A stretch of DNA of 64,000 nucleotides, from assembly GCF_031884435.1 (NCBI RefSeq), contig NZ_CP134779.1:930001-994000 (forward strand). Reading direction: 5' to 3'. The DNA is from Bosea sp. 685 (GTDB taxonomy: Bacteria; Pseudomonadota; Alphaproteobacteria; Rhizobiales; Beijerinckiaceae). The position numbers were made by a program, and so were the translations under genes. The notes below the pieces were generated by a model that saw only the letters and a list, made by a program, of their open reading frames with translations, had not been told where the DNA came from and ran no database searches. Positions 40,413-48,151 of this stretch are shown one piece after another; position 1 is the first letter of the stretch, and the number at the start of each line of letters is the position of its first letter.

Positions 40413-41153
40413 TCACGCATGTCCGAAATAGGCGGCCTGGACGGCAGGATCGGCCCGCACCAGATCGGGCGGGCCTTCGGCCAGCTTGCGGCCCTGATGC
40501 ATGACCACGACATGGTCCGACAGGTCCATAACGAGGCCGATATCGTGCTCGATCAGGAGGATGGTGACGTCGTCGGTCAGGCTGCGCACGAGCCTGGCCG
40601 TCTCGGCCGTGTCGCCATGGCTCATGCCCTGCGTCGGCTCGTCGAGCAGCAGGATCTTCGGTTCCGAGGCGAGGCAGACCGCGATCTCGAGCCGGCGCTG
40701 GTCGCCATGAGAGAGGTTTCCGGCGAGATCGTCGCGCTTATGGGCGAGCTGGAAGCGCTCCAGCATCTGGCCGGTCTTGGCCAGCGCCCGCGTCGAGCGG
40801 CCGACAGGCAGAAAGGCGCGCCCGGTCGGCTCCAGCACCTGCGCCGCCAGCCTCAGGTTCTCTGCGACGGTGAGTTCCGGAAACAGGCTGGTGATCTGGA
40901 AGGAGCGCGAAAGCCCGGCAGCCTTGGTGCGCTCGGGCGCAGCACCTGTCATGTCGACGCCGTCGATCAGGACCTGGCCATGATGGGGTTTGAGCGCCCC
41001 GCTGATCAGGTTGAACAGAGTCGATTTACCCGCGCCGTTGGGGCCGATCACGGTCGTGATCCTGTGGCGCTGCGCCTGGAAGCTGACCTGATCGACGGCC
41101 TTGAGGCCGCCGAAGGAGATGCCGAGATCGCGAATGTCGAGAACCGGCTTCAT
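40413..41153 (-). CDS. livG: ABC transporter ATPase LivG
   Basis: 246 residues. Walker A is GPNGAGKST, the signature region is NLSHGDQRRLEIA, and Walker B is ILLLDEPTQGMSHG. The longer alpha-helical domain (AGLSRSFQITSLFPELTVAEN) is typical of LivG. The ATG at 41153 overlaps the livM stop (ATGA). It forms the ATPase heterodimer with LivF at the cytoplasmic face of LivHM. Confidence 0.92.
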   Translation of the reverse strand: MKPVLDIRDLGISFGGLKAVDQVSFQAQRHRITTVIGPNGAGKSTLFNLISGALKPHHGQVLIDGVDMTGAAPERTKAAGLSRSFQITSLFPELTVAENLRLAAQVLEPTGRAFLPVGRSTRALAKTGQMLERFQLAHKRDDLAGNLSHGDQRRLEIAVCLASEPKILLLDEPTQGMSHGDTAETARLVRSLTDDVTILLIEHDIGLVMDLSDHVVVMHQGRKLAEGPPDLVRADPAVQAAYFGHA

Positions 41154-42205
41154 GGGGAGGTCCTCGCGGTTTCGGCGACGATTGCAGGCAGGTCCGCGGG
41201 GGCTGCCATCGCAACGGCGGCAGGGCGCCGGCGCGAGAGCCAGGTTTCGATGGCGGGACGCACAACGCCCACCAGCCCCTTGGGCAGGAACATCACGCAC
41301 AGCATGAAGAGCAGGCCGATGACGATGAGGTGGTGCTCGGTCCAGCTGCCGATGATCGATTTCAGGATGACGAGCAGGACCGAGCCGTAGATCGCTCCGA
41401 TCAGCGTGCCGACGCCGCCGAGCACCACCGAGATCACCGCATTGCCGGAGGTCGCGAAGAACATCAGCTCCGGCGAGACGAAGCCGCGCAGCATCGGATA
41501 CAGCGCGCCCGACAGCCCCGCGATCACGCCAGCCAGCACATAGGCCGCCATGCGCGCGCGCCAGACCGAGTAACCGAGGAACGGCACGCGCTTCTCGTTG
41601 GCCTTCAGCGCGGTGAGGACGCGGCCGAAGGGCGTGTCGAGCAGATAGGCGGTCAGCGCATAGAGCGCCATGATGATGGCGAGCACGATCAGGAAGAAGC
41701 CGACAGGGCTGCCCGCCGAGACCGTGAACGGCCCCAGCCCGATCTCGATAACGGGGATGCCGATCATGCCGTCGGAGGCGCCCAGTTCGCGGGTGTTGTA
41801 GACGACCTTGGCCATGACCTGCGCCAGGCCGAAGGTGATCAGCGCGAAATAGACGCCGCGCACCCGGTTGGCGATCAGCCCGCCGATGACGGCCGCGATC
41901 AGCGTCGCCAGGAAGGCTGCGCCCATGGCGAGCCAGAAGGAGGGCAGCTTCATCAACGTCAGAGCCGAGACATAGGCGCCGATGCCGAAATAGAGTGCCT
42001 GGCCGAGCGAGAGCGCGCCGGAATAGCCGAGCAGCAGATCGACCGAAAGGGCGAGTCCGGCGAAGATCAGCGCTTCCGTACCGAGCCGCAGATAGAAGGT
42101 GTCGCCAGTCGCAGCGCCCATGGCTGCAAGGCCAAGCGCGGCGAGGACGAAGAGCAGCGCGAGCAGATGGCTCGCGCGCATGGATTGCGTCAGCCGGTCA
42201 TGCAT
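41150..42205 (-). CDS. livM: ABC transporter permease LivM
   Basis: 351 residues with about nine to ten membrane helices. The family core SVDLLLGYSGALSLGQALYF, followed by GIGAYVSAL, is present, as are the cytoplasmic loop LDTPFGRVLTALKANEKRVPFLGYSV and a C-terminal FLPKGLVGV. It overlaps livH by eight bases. It pairs with LivH to form the transmembrane channel. Confidence 0.92.
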   Translation of the reverse strand: MHDRLTQSMRASHLLALLFVLAALGLAAMGAATGDTFYLRLGTEALIFAGLALSVDLLLGYSGALSLGQALYFGIGAYVSALTLMKLPSFWLAMGAAFLATLIAAVIGGLIANRVRGVYFALITFGLAQVMAKVVYNTRELGASDGMIGIPVIEIGLGPFTVSAGSPVGFFLIVLAIIMALYALTAYLLDTPFGRVLTALKANEKRVPFLGYSVWRARMAAYVLAGVIAGLSGALYPMLRGFVSPELMFFATSGNAVISVVLGGVGTLIGAIYGSVLLVILKSIIGSWTEHHLIVIGLLFMLCVMFLPKGLVGVVRPAIETWLSRRRPAAVAMAAPADLPAIVAETARTSP

Positions 42206-43088
42206 GGCCGAGCCTCCCGAACAGGCCCTGCGGGCGGAAAACCAGAAAGGCGACCATGGTCCCGAATACGATCGGATCGGTCCAGACCGGCGAGATCACG
42301 AGGCTCGCCAGCGCCTGGACCTGGGTCAGCAGGAGGCCGGCGACGACCGCGCCCCAGATCGAGCCCATGCCGCCGACGATGACGACCGTGAAGGCGAGCA
42401 GGATGAAGTCGCGCCCCATGGTCGGGAAGACCGAGTAGATCGGTGCGAGCAGCACGCCGGCGAGCCCGGCAAGGCTGACGCCGAAGGCAAAGGTGCCGGC
42501 ATAGACAAGCGAGACCGGCACTCCGAGCGAGGCCGCCATGTTGCGGTCGAAGGCGGCGGCGCGGACCATCGCGCCCAGCCGCGTCTTGTAGACGACAAAG
42601 GCCACGCCCAGCACGATCGCCGCGCCGACCAGAATGAGGAAGATCCGGTAGTTCGGCAGGATGATGCCGAAGATCTCGGTCGCGCCGGGGATTGGGGTTG
42701 GCGGGCGCTGGGTGTTGGCGCCGAAGACGATCTTCAGCACGTCCTCGACGATGAGGCCAAGGCCGAAGGTCACGAGCAGCGTGGTGACGTGGCGGTCCCT
42801 GGTGTCGAAGACCGGGCGGATCAGCAGCCGTTCCGCGGCCATGCCGAGCGGGATCATCAGGACCGGCACCAGCACCAGCAGGAACCAGAAGCCGATGCCG
42901 GCCGCGCCGAGCGCCAGCGCGGCATAGGCGCCGATCGCGTAGAACTCGCCATGGCTCATATTGATGACGTCGAGCATGCCGAAGATGATGGTCAGCCCCA
43001 GCGCCACCAGCACGACCGCGACCCCGAGCGCGAGCCCGTTGACGACCTGCGGGGCGAGGACGAATTGAAGATAGTCGACGGGGGTCAT
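42198..43088 (-). CDS. livH: ABC transporter permease LivH
   Basis: 296 residues. The N-terminal VVNGLALGVAVVLVALGLTI, followed by IFGMLDVINMSHGEFYAIGAY, is the LivH signature. The EAA-like loop is DRNMAASLGVPVSLVYAGTF. The C-terminus FRPQGLFGRLGHA is usual for the family. A GC-rich hairpin and 71 bases separate it from livK upstream. Confidence 0.92.
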   Translation of the reverse strand: MTPVDYLQFVLAPQVVNGLALGVAVVLVALGLTIIFGMLDVINMSHGEFYAIGAYAALALGAAGIGFWFLLVLVPVLMIPLGMAAERLLIRPVFDTRDRHVTTLLVTFGLGLIVEDVLKIVFGANTQRPPTPIPGATEIFGIILPNYRIFLILVGAAIVLGVAFVVYKTRLGAMVRAAAFDRNMAASLGVPVSLVYAGTFAFGVSLAGLAGVLLAPIYSVFPTMGRDFILLAFTVVIVGGMGSIWGAVVAGLLLTQVQALASLVISPVWTDPIVFGTMVAFLVFRPQGLFGRLGHA

Positions 43089-43121
43089 GGCGGGGCCTCG
43101 ATGAAGGGCTCGGCGCTGTCG

Positions 43122-43144
43122 CCCCTCCCCATAAGGGGGAGGGG
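43122..43144 (-). terminator. Hairpin between livK and livH
   Basis: CCCCTCCCC (43122-43130) pairs perfectly with GGGGAGGGG (43136-43144) over a five-base loop. There is no T run. A hairpin after the binding-protein gene commonly stabilises its mRNA and lowers expression of the downstream permease and ATPase genes. Confidence 0.6.
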
Positions 43145-43159
43145 TCGTGCCGTGGCGGC

Positions 43160-44356
43160 TCAGAACCGCGTGCAGGTGTCGGGGCCGATGGCGTTTTCCG
43201 AGGAGACGTTGTCGATGATGTCGAACTTGCCCTTGGTCACGCGCACCACATACATCGGCTGCATGGCCTGGTGGTCGCCGGCGCGGATGGTCTTGGTGCC
43301 CTGCGGGGTCTGCCAGCTCAGGCCGCGCAAGGCCTCGCGGACCTTGTCGGTCTCGGTCGAGCCCGCCTTCTCGACGGCTGCCTTGTAGGCGAAGAGCAGG
43401 CCATAGCTATCGGCGCCGTAGAGATCGGGATCGGTCTTGTTGGCCGCGCGGAACGCGTCGACGAAGGTCTTGTTCGCGGGGCTGTCGATCTGCGGGGAAT
43501 AGCCGACGCCGGTGGCGAAGCCCTCCGCGGCCGCGCCGATCGCGGTGATGTTCTGCGAGGTCACGGTGCCGGATGCGCCCACCACGGTCAGGCCCGAGAG
43601 CAGTCCGAAATCCTGCAACTGCGTCAGCAGCCGCACCGTGTCGTTGCCGGCGACGGAGGTGTAGAGCACCTGCGGGCGGGTCGCGCGAATCTGGCCGAAA
43701 TACTGCGTGTAATCCTTGGAATCGAGCGGCGCGAAGACCTCACCGCCGCTCTGCGCTCCACCCTTCTCCGCGCTCGACTTGAAGGCGGCGACGGTAGAGC
43801 GGCCCATCTCGTAGTCGGGCCCGAGATAGTAGACCTTGGCCTTGGGCTTCTCCTTGGCGAGCCAGGCCGCGAGCGCCACCGACTGCTGCTCGGCACGCGC
43901 ATTCACCCGGAACATGTTGGGCGAGCATTTGTCCGTGGTGATCGAGTCGGCGAAGGAGACCGTCGTTGCCGCCAGCTTGGCATTGCGCTCTGCGAGCTGG
44001 GCGACGGCGAGCGTCGAGCCGGAATTGACGGTGCCGGTCAGGAAGTCGACTTTTTCGACCTGGAACAGCTTCTCGGCCTTCTGCACGGCAACCGACGGGT
44101 TCGCCTCCTCGTCCTCGAACAGCAGATTGACCTGTCGCCCGGCGATGCCGCCGGTCGCATTGATTTCTTTCGCTGCGAGTTCGAGGCCCCAGCGGACCTG
44201 CTGGCCGATCGGCGTGTAGGTTCCCGAGAGCGGCGTGACCACGCCGATCTTGATCGGGCCCGACTGGGCGAATGCGCTCCCGCTCAGGGCTGTCGCGGCC
44301 AGCAGGCCGGCGGCGAATGTCGTCTTGGCTAATATCGTCTTGGCGGCGGTCTTCAT
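43160..44356 (-). CDS. livK: ABC transporter substrate-binding protein (LivK/HbaE-like)
   Basis: 398 residues. The signal peptide ends SGSAFAQ near residue 30, and the mature type I periplasmic binding protein starts GPIKIGVVTPLSGTYTPIGQ. The frame extends upstream, but the ATG at 44356 is set by the signal sequence. Homologues in aromatic-degradation operons (HbaE type) bind aromatic acids. Being in the same operon as the hmf genes, this one probably binds 2-furoate or a related acid, which is inference. Hairpins lie on both sides of the gene. Confidence 0.9.
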   Translation of the reverse strand: MKTAAKTILAKTTFAAGLLAATALSGSAFAQSGPIKIGVVTPLSGTYTPIGQQVRWGLELAAKEINATGGIAGRQVNLLFEDEEANPSVAVQKAEKLFQVEKVDFLTGTVNSGSTLAVAQLAERNAKLAATTVSFADSITTDKCSPNMFRVNARAEQQSVALAAWLAKEKPKAKVYYLGPDYEMGRSTVAAFKSSAEKGGAQSGGEVFAPLDSKDYTQYFGQIRATRPQVLYTSVAGNDTVRLLTQLQDFGLLSGLTVVGASGTVTSQNITAIGAAAEGFATGVGYSPQIDSPANKTFVDAFRAANKTDPDLYGADSYGLLFAYKAAVEKAGSTETDKVREALRGLSWQTPQGTKTIRAGDHQAMQPMYVVRVTKGKFDIIDNVSSENAIGPDTCTRF

Positions 44357-44406
44357 GGTCGTTTCCCTCTTGCTTGGCTTGTTATGGTTGGACAGCTTCA
44401 GGCGGT

Positions 44407-44431
44407 CGCGCGGCGTGTCCTTCGCCGCGCG
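44407..44431 (-). terminator. Hairpin between hmfE and livK
   Basis: CGCGCGGCG (44407-44415) pairs perfectly with CGCCGCGCG (44423-44431) over a seven-base loop, within the 82 bases between the genes. There is no T run, so it may be an attenuator or mRNA 3' stabiliser rather than a full stop. Confidence 0.55.
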
Positions 44432-44438
44432 GATAGGC

Positions 44439-45281
44439 TCAACGCCCGCTGAATTTCGGGGCGCGCTTGGCGTGGAAGGCCTCGACGCCCTCTCGAAAAT
44501 CGTCGGACTGGCGCAGGCGGCTGTAGCAATGCCCCTCCAGCTCGATCGCGATGGTGAGCGTCGAATCCTCGGTGTCGTTGAGCAGCTTCTTGGCGGTGCG
44601 CTGGGCGATCGGCGAGAAGCCGCGCAGTTCATCGACCAGTCGGTCGGTGGCCGCTTCCAGCTCGGCGTCGGGCACGCATTCGGTGGCCACGCCCCAGTCA
44701 TAGGCCTGCTGTCCGGAGATGCGCTTCGAACGCATCACGATGTCCTTGGTCCGGGTGATGCCGACCATCTTCTGCAGCCGGGCGGAGCCGCCGGAGCCTG
44801 GAATCTGGCCGAGCTTCTGCTCGGGCAATGCGTATTGGCAGGTCTCCGAGACGATGCGGAAATCGCAGGCGAGCGAGATCTCGAAGCCGACCCCGAAGGC
44901 ATAGCCGCGATTGGCGACGATCACCGGCTTGGTGCAGCGCGCCGGGGCGGCGATGTTCCAGGCGAGCTTGGAGACATGCTCGGGCGAGGCTTCGAGGAAG
45001 CCCTTGATGTAGCCGCCGGAGGAGAAGTTCTCACCGATGGCGCGCAGCACGATGACGCGAACGCGATCGTCCTCATCCAGCGCCTCGAACACCTTCCGCA
45101 ACTGGTCGCGCTGCGGCATCGAGATCACATTCATCGGCGGGCGGCCAAGGATGATGTCGGCGCGCTCGCGGGCGGCGTCGATCTCGACGTTGAAGCCGTC
45201 CAGATCGGCCAATGCGGGATGAAGCGGGGTCGGGGCGTTCATAGGGTTGGTCTTTCGCTCGTTGTGAAGGGAGACGGTCAT
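44439..45281 (-). CDS. hmfE: Crotonase-fold hydrolase, probable 2-oxoglutaroyl-CoA hydrolase HmfE
   Basis: 280 residues, or 267 from a second ATG at 45242. Enoyl-CoA hydratase/isomerase fold. The oxyanion-hole strands are AIGENFSSGGYIKGF and NRGYAFGVGFEISLACDFRI, followed by YALPEQKLGQIPGSGGSARL. Position after a CoA ligase and a three-subunit molybdenum hydroxylase is exactly that of hmfE, whose product releases 2-oxoglutarate from its CoA thioester in furoate breakdown. Its first codon overlaps the ligase stop (ATGA). Assignment is by context plus overall likeness; the alternative is an ordinary hydratase of another aromatic pathway. Confidence 0.7.
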   Translation of the reverse strand: MTVSLHNERKTNPMNAPTPLHPALADLDGFNVEIDAARERADIILGRPPMNVISMPQRDQLRKVFEALDEDDRVRVIVLRAIGENFSSGGYIKGFLEASPEHVSKLAWNIAAPARCTKPVIVANRGYAFGVGFEISLACDFRIVSETCQYALPEQKLGQIPGSGGSARLQKMVGITRTKDIVMRSKRISGQQAYDWGVATECVPDAELEAATDRLVDELRGFSPIAQRTAKKLLNDTEDSTLTIAIELEGHCYSRLRQSDDFREGVEAFHAKRAPKFSGR

Positions 45282-46819
45282 CCGGCGGTGGCGGGCTGTT
45301 CGCGTTCGTAGGCGCCGGCTACCAGTTCACGGCGCAGCAGCTTGCCGACGGGCGATTTCGGGATCGCCTTGACGAATTCGAAGCGTCGCGGGCGCTTGAA
45401 GTTGGCGAGCCCGGCTGCCTTGCAATGCTGGTCGAGTTCGTCAGTGGTGACCGGGCCCGCGCGCCGGACGAAGGCGACGACGATCTTGCCCCAGCGTTCG
45501 TCGGGCAGGCCGACGACGGCGACCTCGGACACGCCCGGATGCAGCGAGAGGCAGCTTTCGATCTCGACCGGGGAGACGTTCTCGCCGCCGGTGATGATCA
45601 TGTCATCGACGCGGCCTGAGACGTAGAGGTCGCCATCGCCGTCGAAATAGCCGGTGTCGCCGGTGAAGTACCAGCCGTCGCGCAGGGACTTGGCGTCTGC
45701 TTCGGGGCGCTTCCAGTAGCCCTCGAAGGCCTCGTCGCTTGCCGCCAGCGCGACGATCTCGCCCTCTTCGCCGGCGACGGCAAGCTCGTCAGCCGAAGCC
45801 GCGCCGAGCTTGACCACGCGGATGAGCTGGTTCAGGCCGGCCCTGCCGGCACAGCCGGGCTTGCGCGCGGCGTTCTGGTTGATCGTGAAGGTATAGATTT
45901 CCGACGAGCCGTAGTGATTGACGAAGAGCTCCGGGGAAAAGGCCTCGGTGAGCTTGCGGAGCAGTCCGTCGGTCATCGGCGCACCCGCGAAGCCGAGCTT
46001 GCGCACGCTGGTCACGTCCGTCCGAGCGAAAAGCGGATGGTGAACGACGTCATGATAGAGCGTCGGCACGAGATAGAGATTGGTGATCGCCTCGGCCTCG
46101 ATCAGCGCCAGCGCCTGGCCGACATCGAAGCGCGGCTGGCAGACGAAGACGCCGCCGATCAGCGACATGGCGATGAGCGAGCGCACGCCCATGGTGTGAT
46201 AGAGCGGCATGACGCCGAGCGTGCGCTCGCCATTTGCATAAAGATTCTGGGCGACATGGGCGAGGCCCGCCATGCGCTCGGCTCGGTGCCGGCGTGGCAC
46301 GCCTTTGGGCTTGGCCGTGGTCCCGGAGGTATAGAGCATCAGCGACCAGGCATCGGCGGCAACGCGCGGAACGGCTGTGGCGGCAGGCTGCGCCACCATC
46401 TCGGCGAAGGTCAGCTCGGCCTGGCCCGCATCGGCCCCCACAGTGATGCGCGGGATGGATGAGGCGAGCCGGCTCTCGCTGATCGCCGGCCCGGCGACGG
46501 CTTCGAACGCGATCGCTTTGGCACCGCAATTCTCGATGACGAAATCGATCTCGTCGGCTTTGGCGCGCCAGTTGATCGGTACGATGGTCAGCCCCGCGAA
46601 CTGGCAGGCCCAGTGCAGGGTCGCAGCCTCCCAGCGGTTCTGAAGTACGGTCACGAGATGCTCGCCGGCCTTCAGGCCCATGCCGTCGAAGGCTGCGACC
46701 AGCGACGAGATCCGCGCGAGCCATTGCGCATAGCTCAACCGGACATCGGCATCGACGATCGCGAGCGCATCGGGATCGCGTGCGACGCTGGCCATGAAGC
46801 TGGTGCCGAGATCAAACAT
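45278..46819 (-). CDS. hmfD: Acyl-CoA ligase, probable 2-furoate-CoA ligase HmfD
   Basis: 513-residue ANL-superfamily enzyme. The P-loop is SLMLYTSGTTAKPKGVPRRH and the A5-type motif is NHYGSSEIYTF. The A8 hinge region is YVSGRVDDMIITGGENVSP, and A10 is IPKSPVGKLLRRELV with the catalytic Lys. It activates a small aromatic acid with ATP and CoA. The start at 46819 was preferred because MFDLGTSFMASVARDPD is the natural beginning and the extra upstream residues lie in the iron-sulfur gene. The small overlap with both neighbours implies one transcript. Furoate as substrate is inferred from the gene order. Confidence 0.75.
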   Translation of the reverse strand: MFDLGTSFMASVARDPDALAIVDADVRLSYAQWLARISSLVAAFDGMGLKAGEHLVTVLQNRWEAATLHWACQFAGLTIVPINWRAKADEIDFVIENCGAKAIAFEAVAGPAISESRLASSIPRITVGADAGQAELTFAEMVAQPAATAVPRVAADAWSLMLYTSGTTAKPKGVPRRHRAERMAGLAHVAQNLYANGERTLGVMPLYHTMGVRSLIAMSLIGGVFVCQPRFDVGQALALIEAEAITNLYLVPTLYHDVVHHPLFARTDVTSVRKLGFAGAPMTDGLLRKLTEAFSPELFVNHYGSSEIYTFTINQNAARKPGCAGRAGLNQLIRVVKLGAASADELAVAGEEGEIVALAASDEAFEGYWKRPEADAKSLRDGWYFTGDTGYFDGDGDLYVSGRVDDMIITGGENVSPVEIESCLSLHPGVSEVAVVGLPDERWGKIVVAFVRRAGPVTTDELDQHCKAAGLANFKRPRRFEFVKAIPKSPVGKLLRRELVAGAYEREQPATAG

Positions 46820-47336
46820 GGGCAGGTTCCGGGAGGGATGGCGCATCGCGCAACTGGGCGGCGGCATCGAGCGCGGCCCGGATGATCGGCGTGTAGCCGG
46901 TGCAGCGGCAGAGATGTCCGCTGAGGACCTCGCGCAGCTCTTCCTCGCTCGGGTGAGGCTGCTCGCGCAGGAAAGCGTCGAGCGAGATCAGGATGCCGGC
47001 GGTGCAGAAGCCGCATTGCAAAGCGTGGTGGCGGCGGAAGGCCGCCTGCATCACCGACAGCCTGTCGGCAGCGGGGCTCAAGCCTTCCACCGTCCTGACA
47101 TCGCGGCCTTCGAGCTGTACCGCGAGCGTCAGGCAGGCACGCGCGGGTGCGCCGTCGATCTGGATGGTGCAGGCCCCGCAGACGCCGTGCTCGCAGCCGA
47201 CATGGGTCCCGGTCGCGCCAAGGCCATGACGCAGCGCATCGGTTGCCAGCAGGCGCGGCTCGGCCTCCAGCGACACCGACCTGCCGTTCAACGTGAAGGC
47301 GACGCGGTGGCGCGCCGTAGCGTTCAGGCGCGACAT
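46812..47336 (-). CDS. hmfC: 2Fe-2S subunit of a molybdenum hydroxylase, probable furoyl-CoA dehydrogenase HmfC
   Basis: 174 residues with the two cluster domains of xanthine-oxidase-family small subunits. The N-terminal plant-ferredoxin-type cluster uses GCEHGVCGACTIQIDG plus the later Cys of PARACLTL. The C-terminal all-alpha cluster uses QCGFCTAG and HLCRCTGYTP. It passes electrons from the molybdenum site to FAD in the partner subunit. It overlaps the FAD subunit gene by 13 bases. Confidence 0.82.
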   Translation of the reverse strand: MSRLNATARHRVAFTLNGRSVSLEAEPRLLATDALRHGLGATGTHVGCEHGVCGACTIQIDGAPARACLTLAVQLEGRDVRTVEGLSPAADRLSVMQAAFRRHHALQCGFCTAGILISLDAFLREQPHPSEEELREVLSGHLCRCTGYTPIIRAALDAAAQLRDAPSLPEPAHV

Positions 47337-48151
47337 GACCGCGCCTCCGCGATCGTCTCACGGCCGAGCGAGCGTACGAGGTCGCGGCGCAGCCGCGCGG
47401 TCGCATGGAAATCGTCGCGTGCGTCGAGATCCCAGGCAAAGGCGTTGAGCGCGTCCGAAAGGGCAGACCCGTCCAGCAAAGGAAAGCTGCGGCGCTCCGG
47501 CTTGTCGGCGACGCCTGCGACGGCGAGGTGAATCGCATCCGCCGTCACCACGGCCGCACAGCCGACGATGGCGAAATCGCCGTGGCGGCGCGCCACCTCC
47601 CTGAAGGCATGGCCGGTTCCGGGGCGGGCGGCCGGGAAGACGACCGCTTCGATCAATTCGTCGTCGCCCTTGTCGGTCACCATCATGCCGGCAAAGAAAT
47701 CGCCCGCTTTCACGGTTCGGCTCGTCTTGCGCGAGCGCAGCCTGATCTCGCCCTCGAGCGCCACCAGGCAAAGCGGAATCTCGGCGCTCGGATCGGCATG
47801 GGCGGCCGAGCCGCAGACGGTGCCGCGTGCCCTCGTCTGGTAATGGCCGAGCCAGGGCAGCGCGGCCGCCAGCAGCGGCTGTTCGGTACTGAGGTCGGGC
47901 CGGCGCATCAGTGCGGCCTGCCGCACGCCGGCGGGCACGATGATGGCGTCGCCCTCGCGCCGAACCTTGTCCAGCTCGGGAATGCCCATCACGTCGATCA
48001 GCACGGCGGGCTTCGCCAACCGCATGTTCAGCATCGGCAGCAGTGATTGGCCGCCGGCGATGATGCGGGCATCCGATCCATGCCGGGCGAGCGCGTCCAG
48101 GGCCTCGGACAGGTCGCCGGCACGGATATAGTCGAAAGCCGCGGGCTTCAT
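47324..48151 (-). CDS. hmfB: FAD subunit of a molybdenum hydroxylase, probable HmfB
   Basis: 275 residues, CoxM/CutM type. The FAD pyrophosphate loops ARIIAGGQSLLPMLNMRLA (near 29-47) and RARGTVCGSAAHADPSAEIP (near 107-126) are both present, followed by the CO_deh_flav_C domain. Its ATG overlaps the stop of the large-subunit gene (ATGA). It transfers electrons from the iron-sulfur clusters to the acceptor. Confidence 0.82.
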   Translation of the reverse strand: MKPAAFDYIRAGDLSEALDALARHGSDARIIAGGQSLLPMLNMRLAKPAVLIDVMGIPELDKVRREGDAIIVPAGVRQAALMRRPDLSTEQPLLAAALPWLGHYQTRARGTVCGSAAHADPSAEIPLCLVALEGEIRLRSRKTSRTVKAGDFFAGMMVTDKGDDELIEAVVFPAARPGTGHAFREVARRHGDFAIVGCAAVVTADAIHLAVAGVADKPERRSFPLLDGSALSDALNAFAWDLDARDDFHATARLRRDLVRSLGRETIAEARSCRA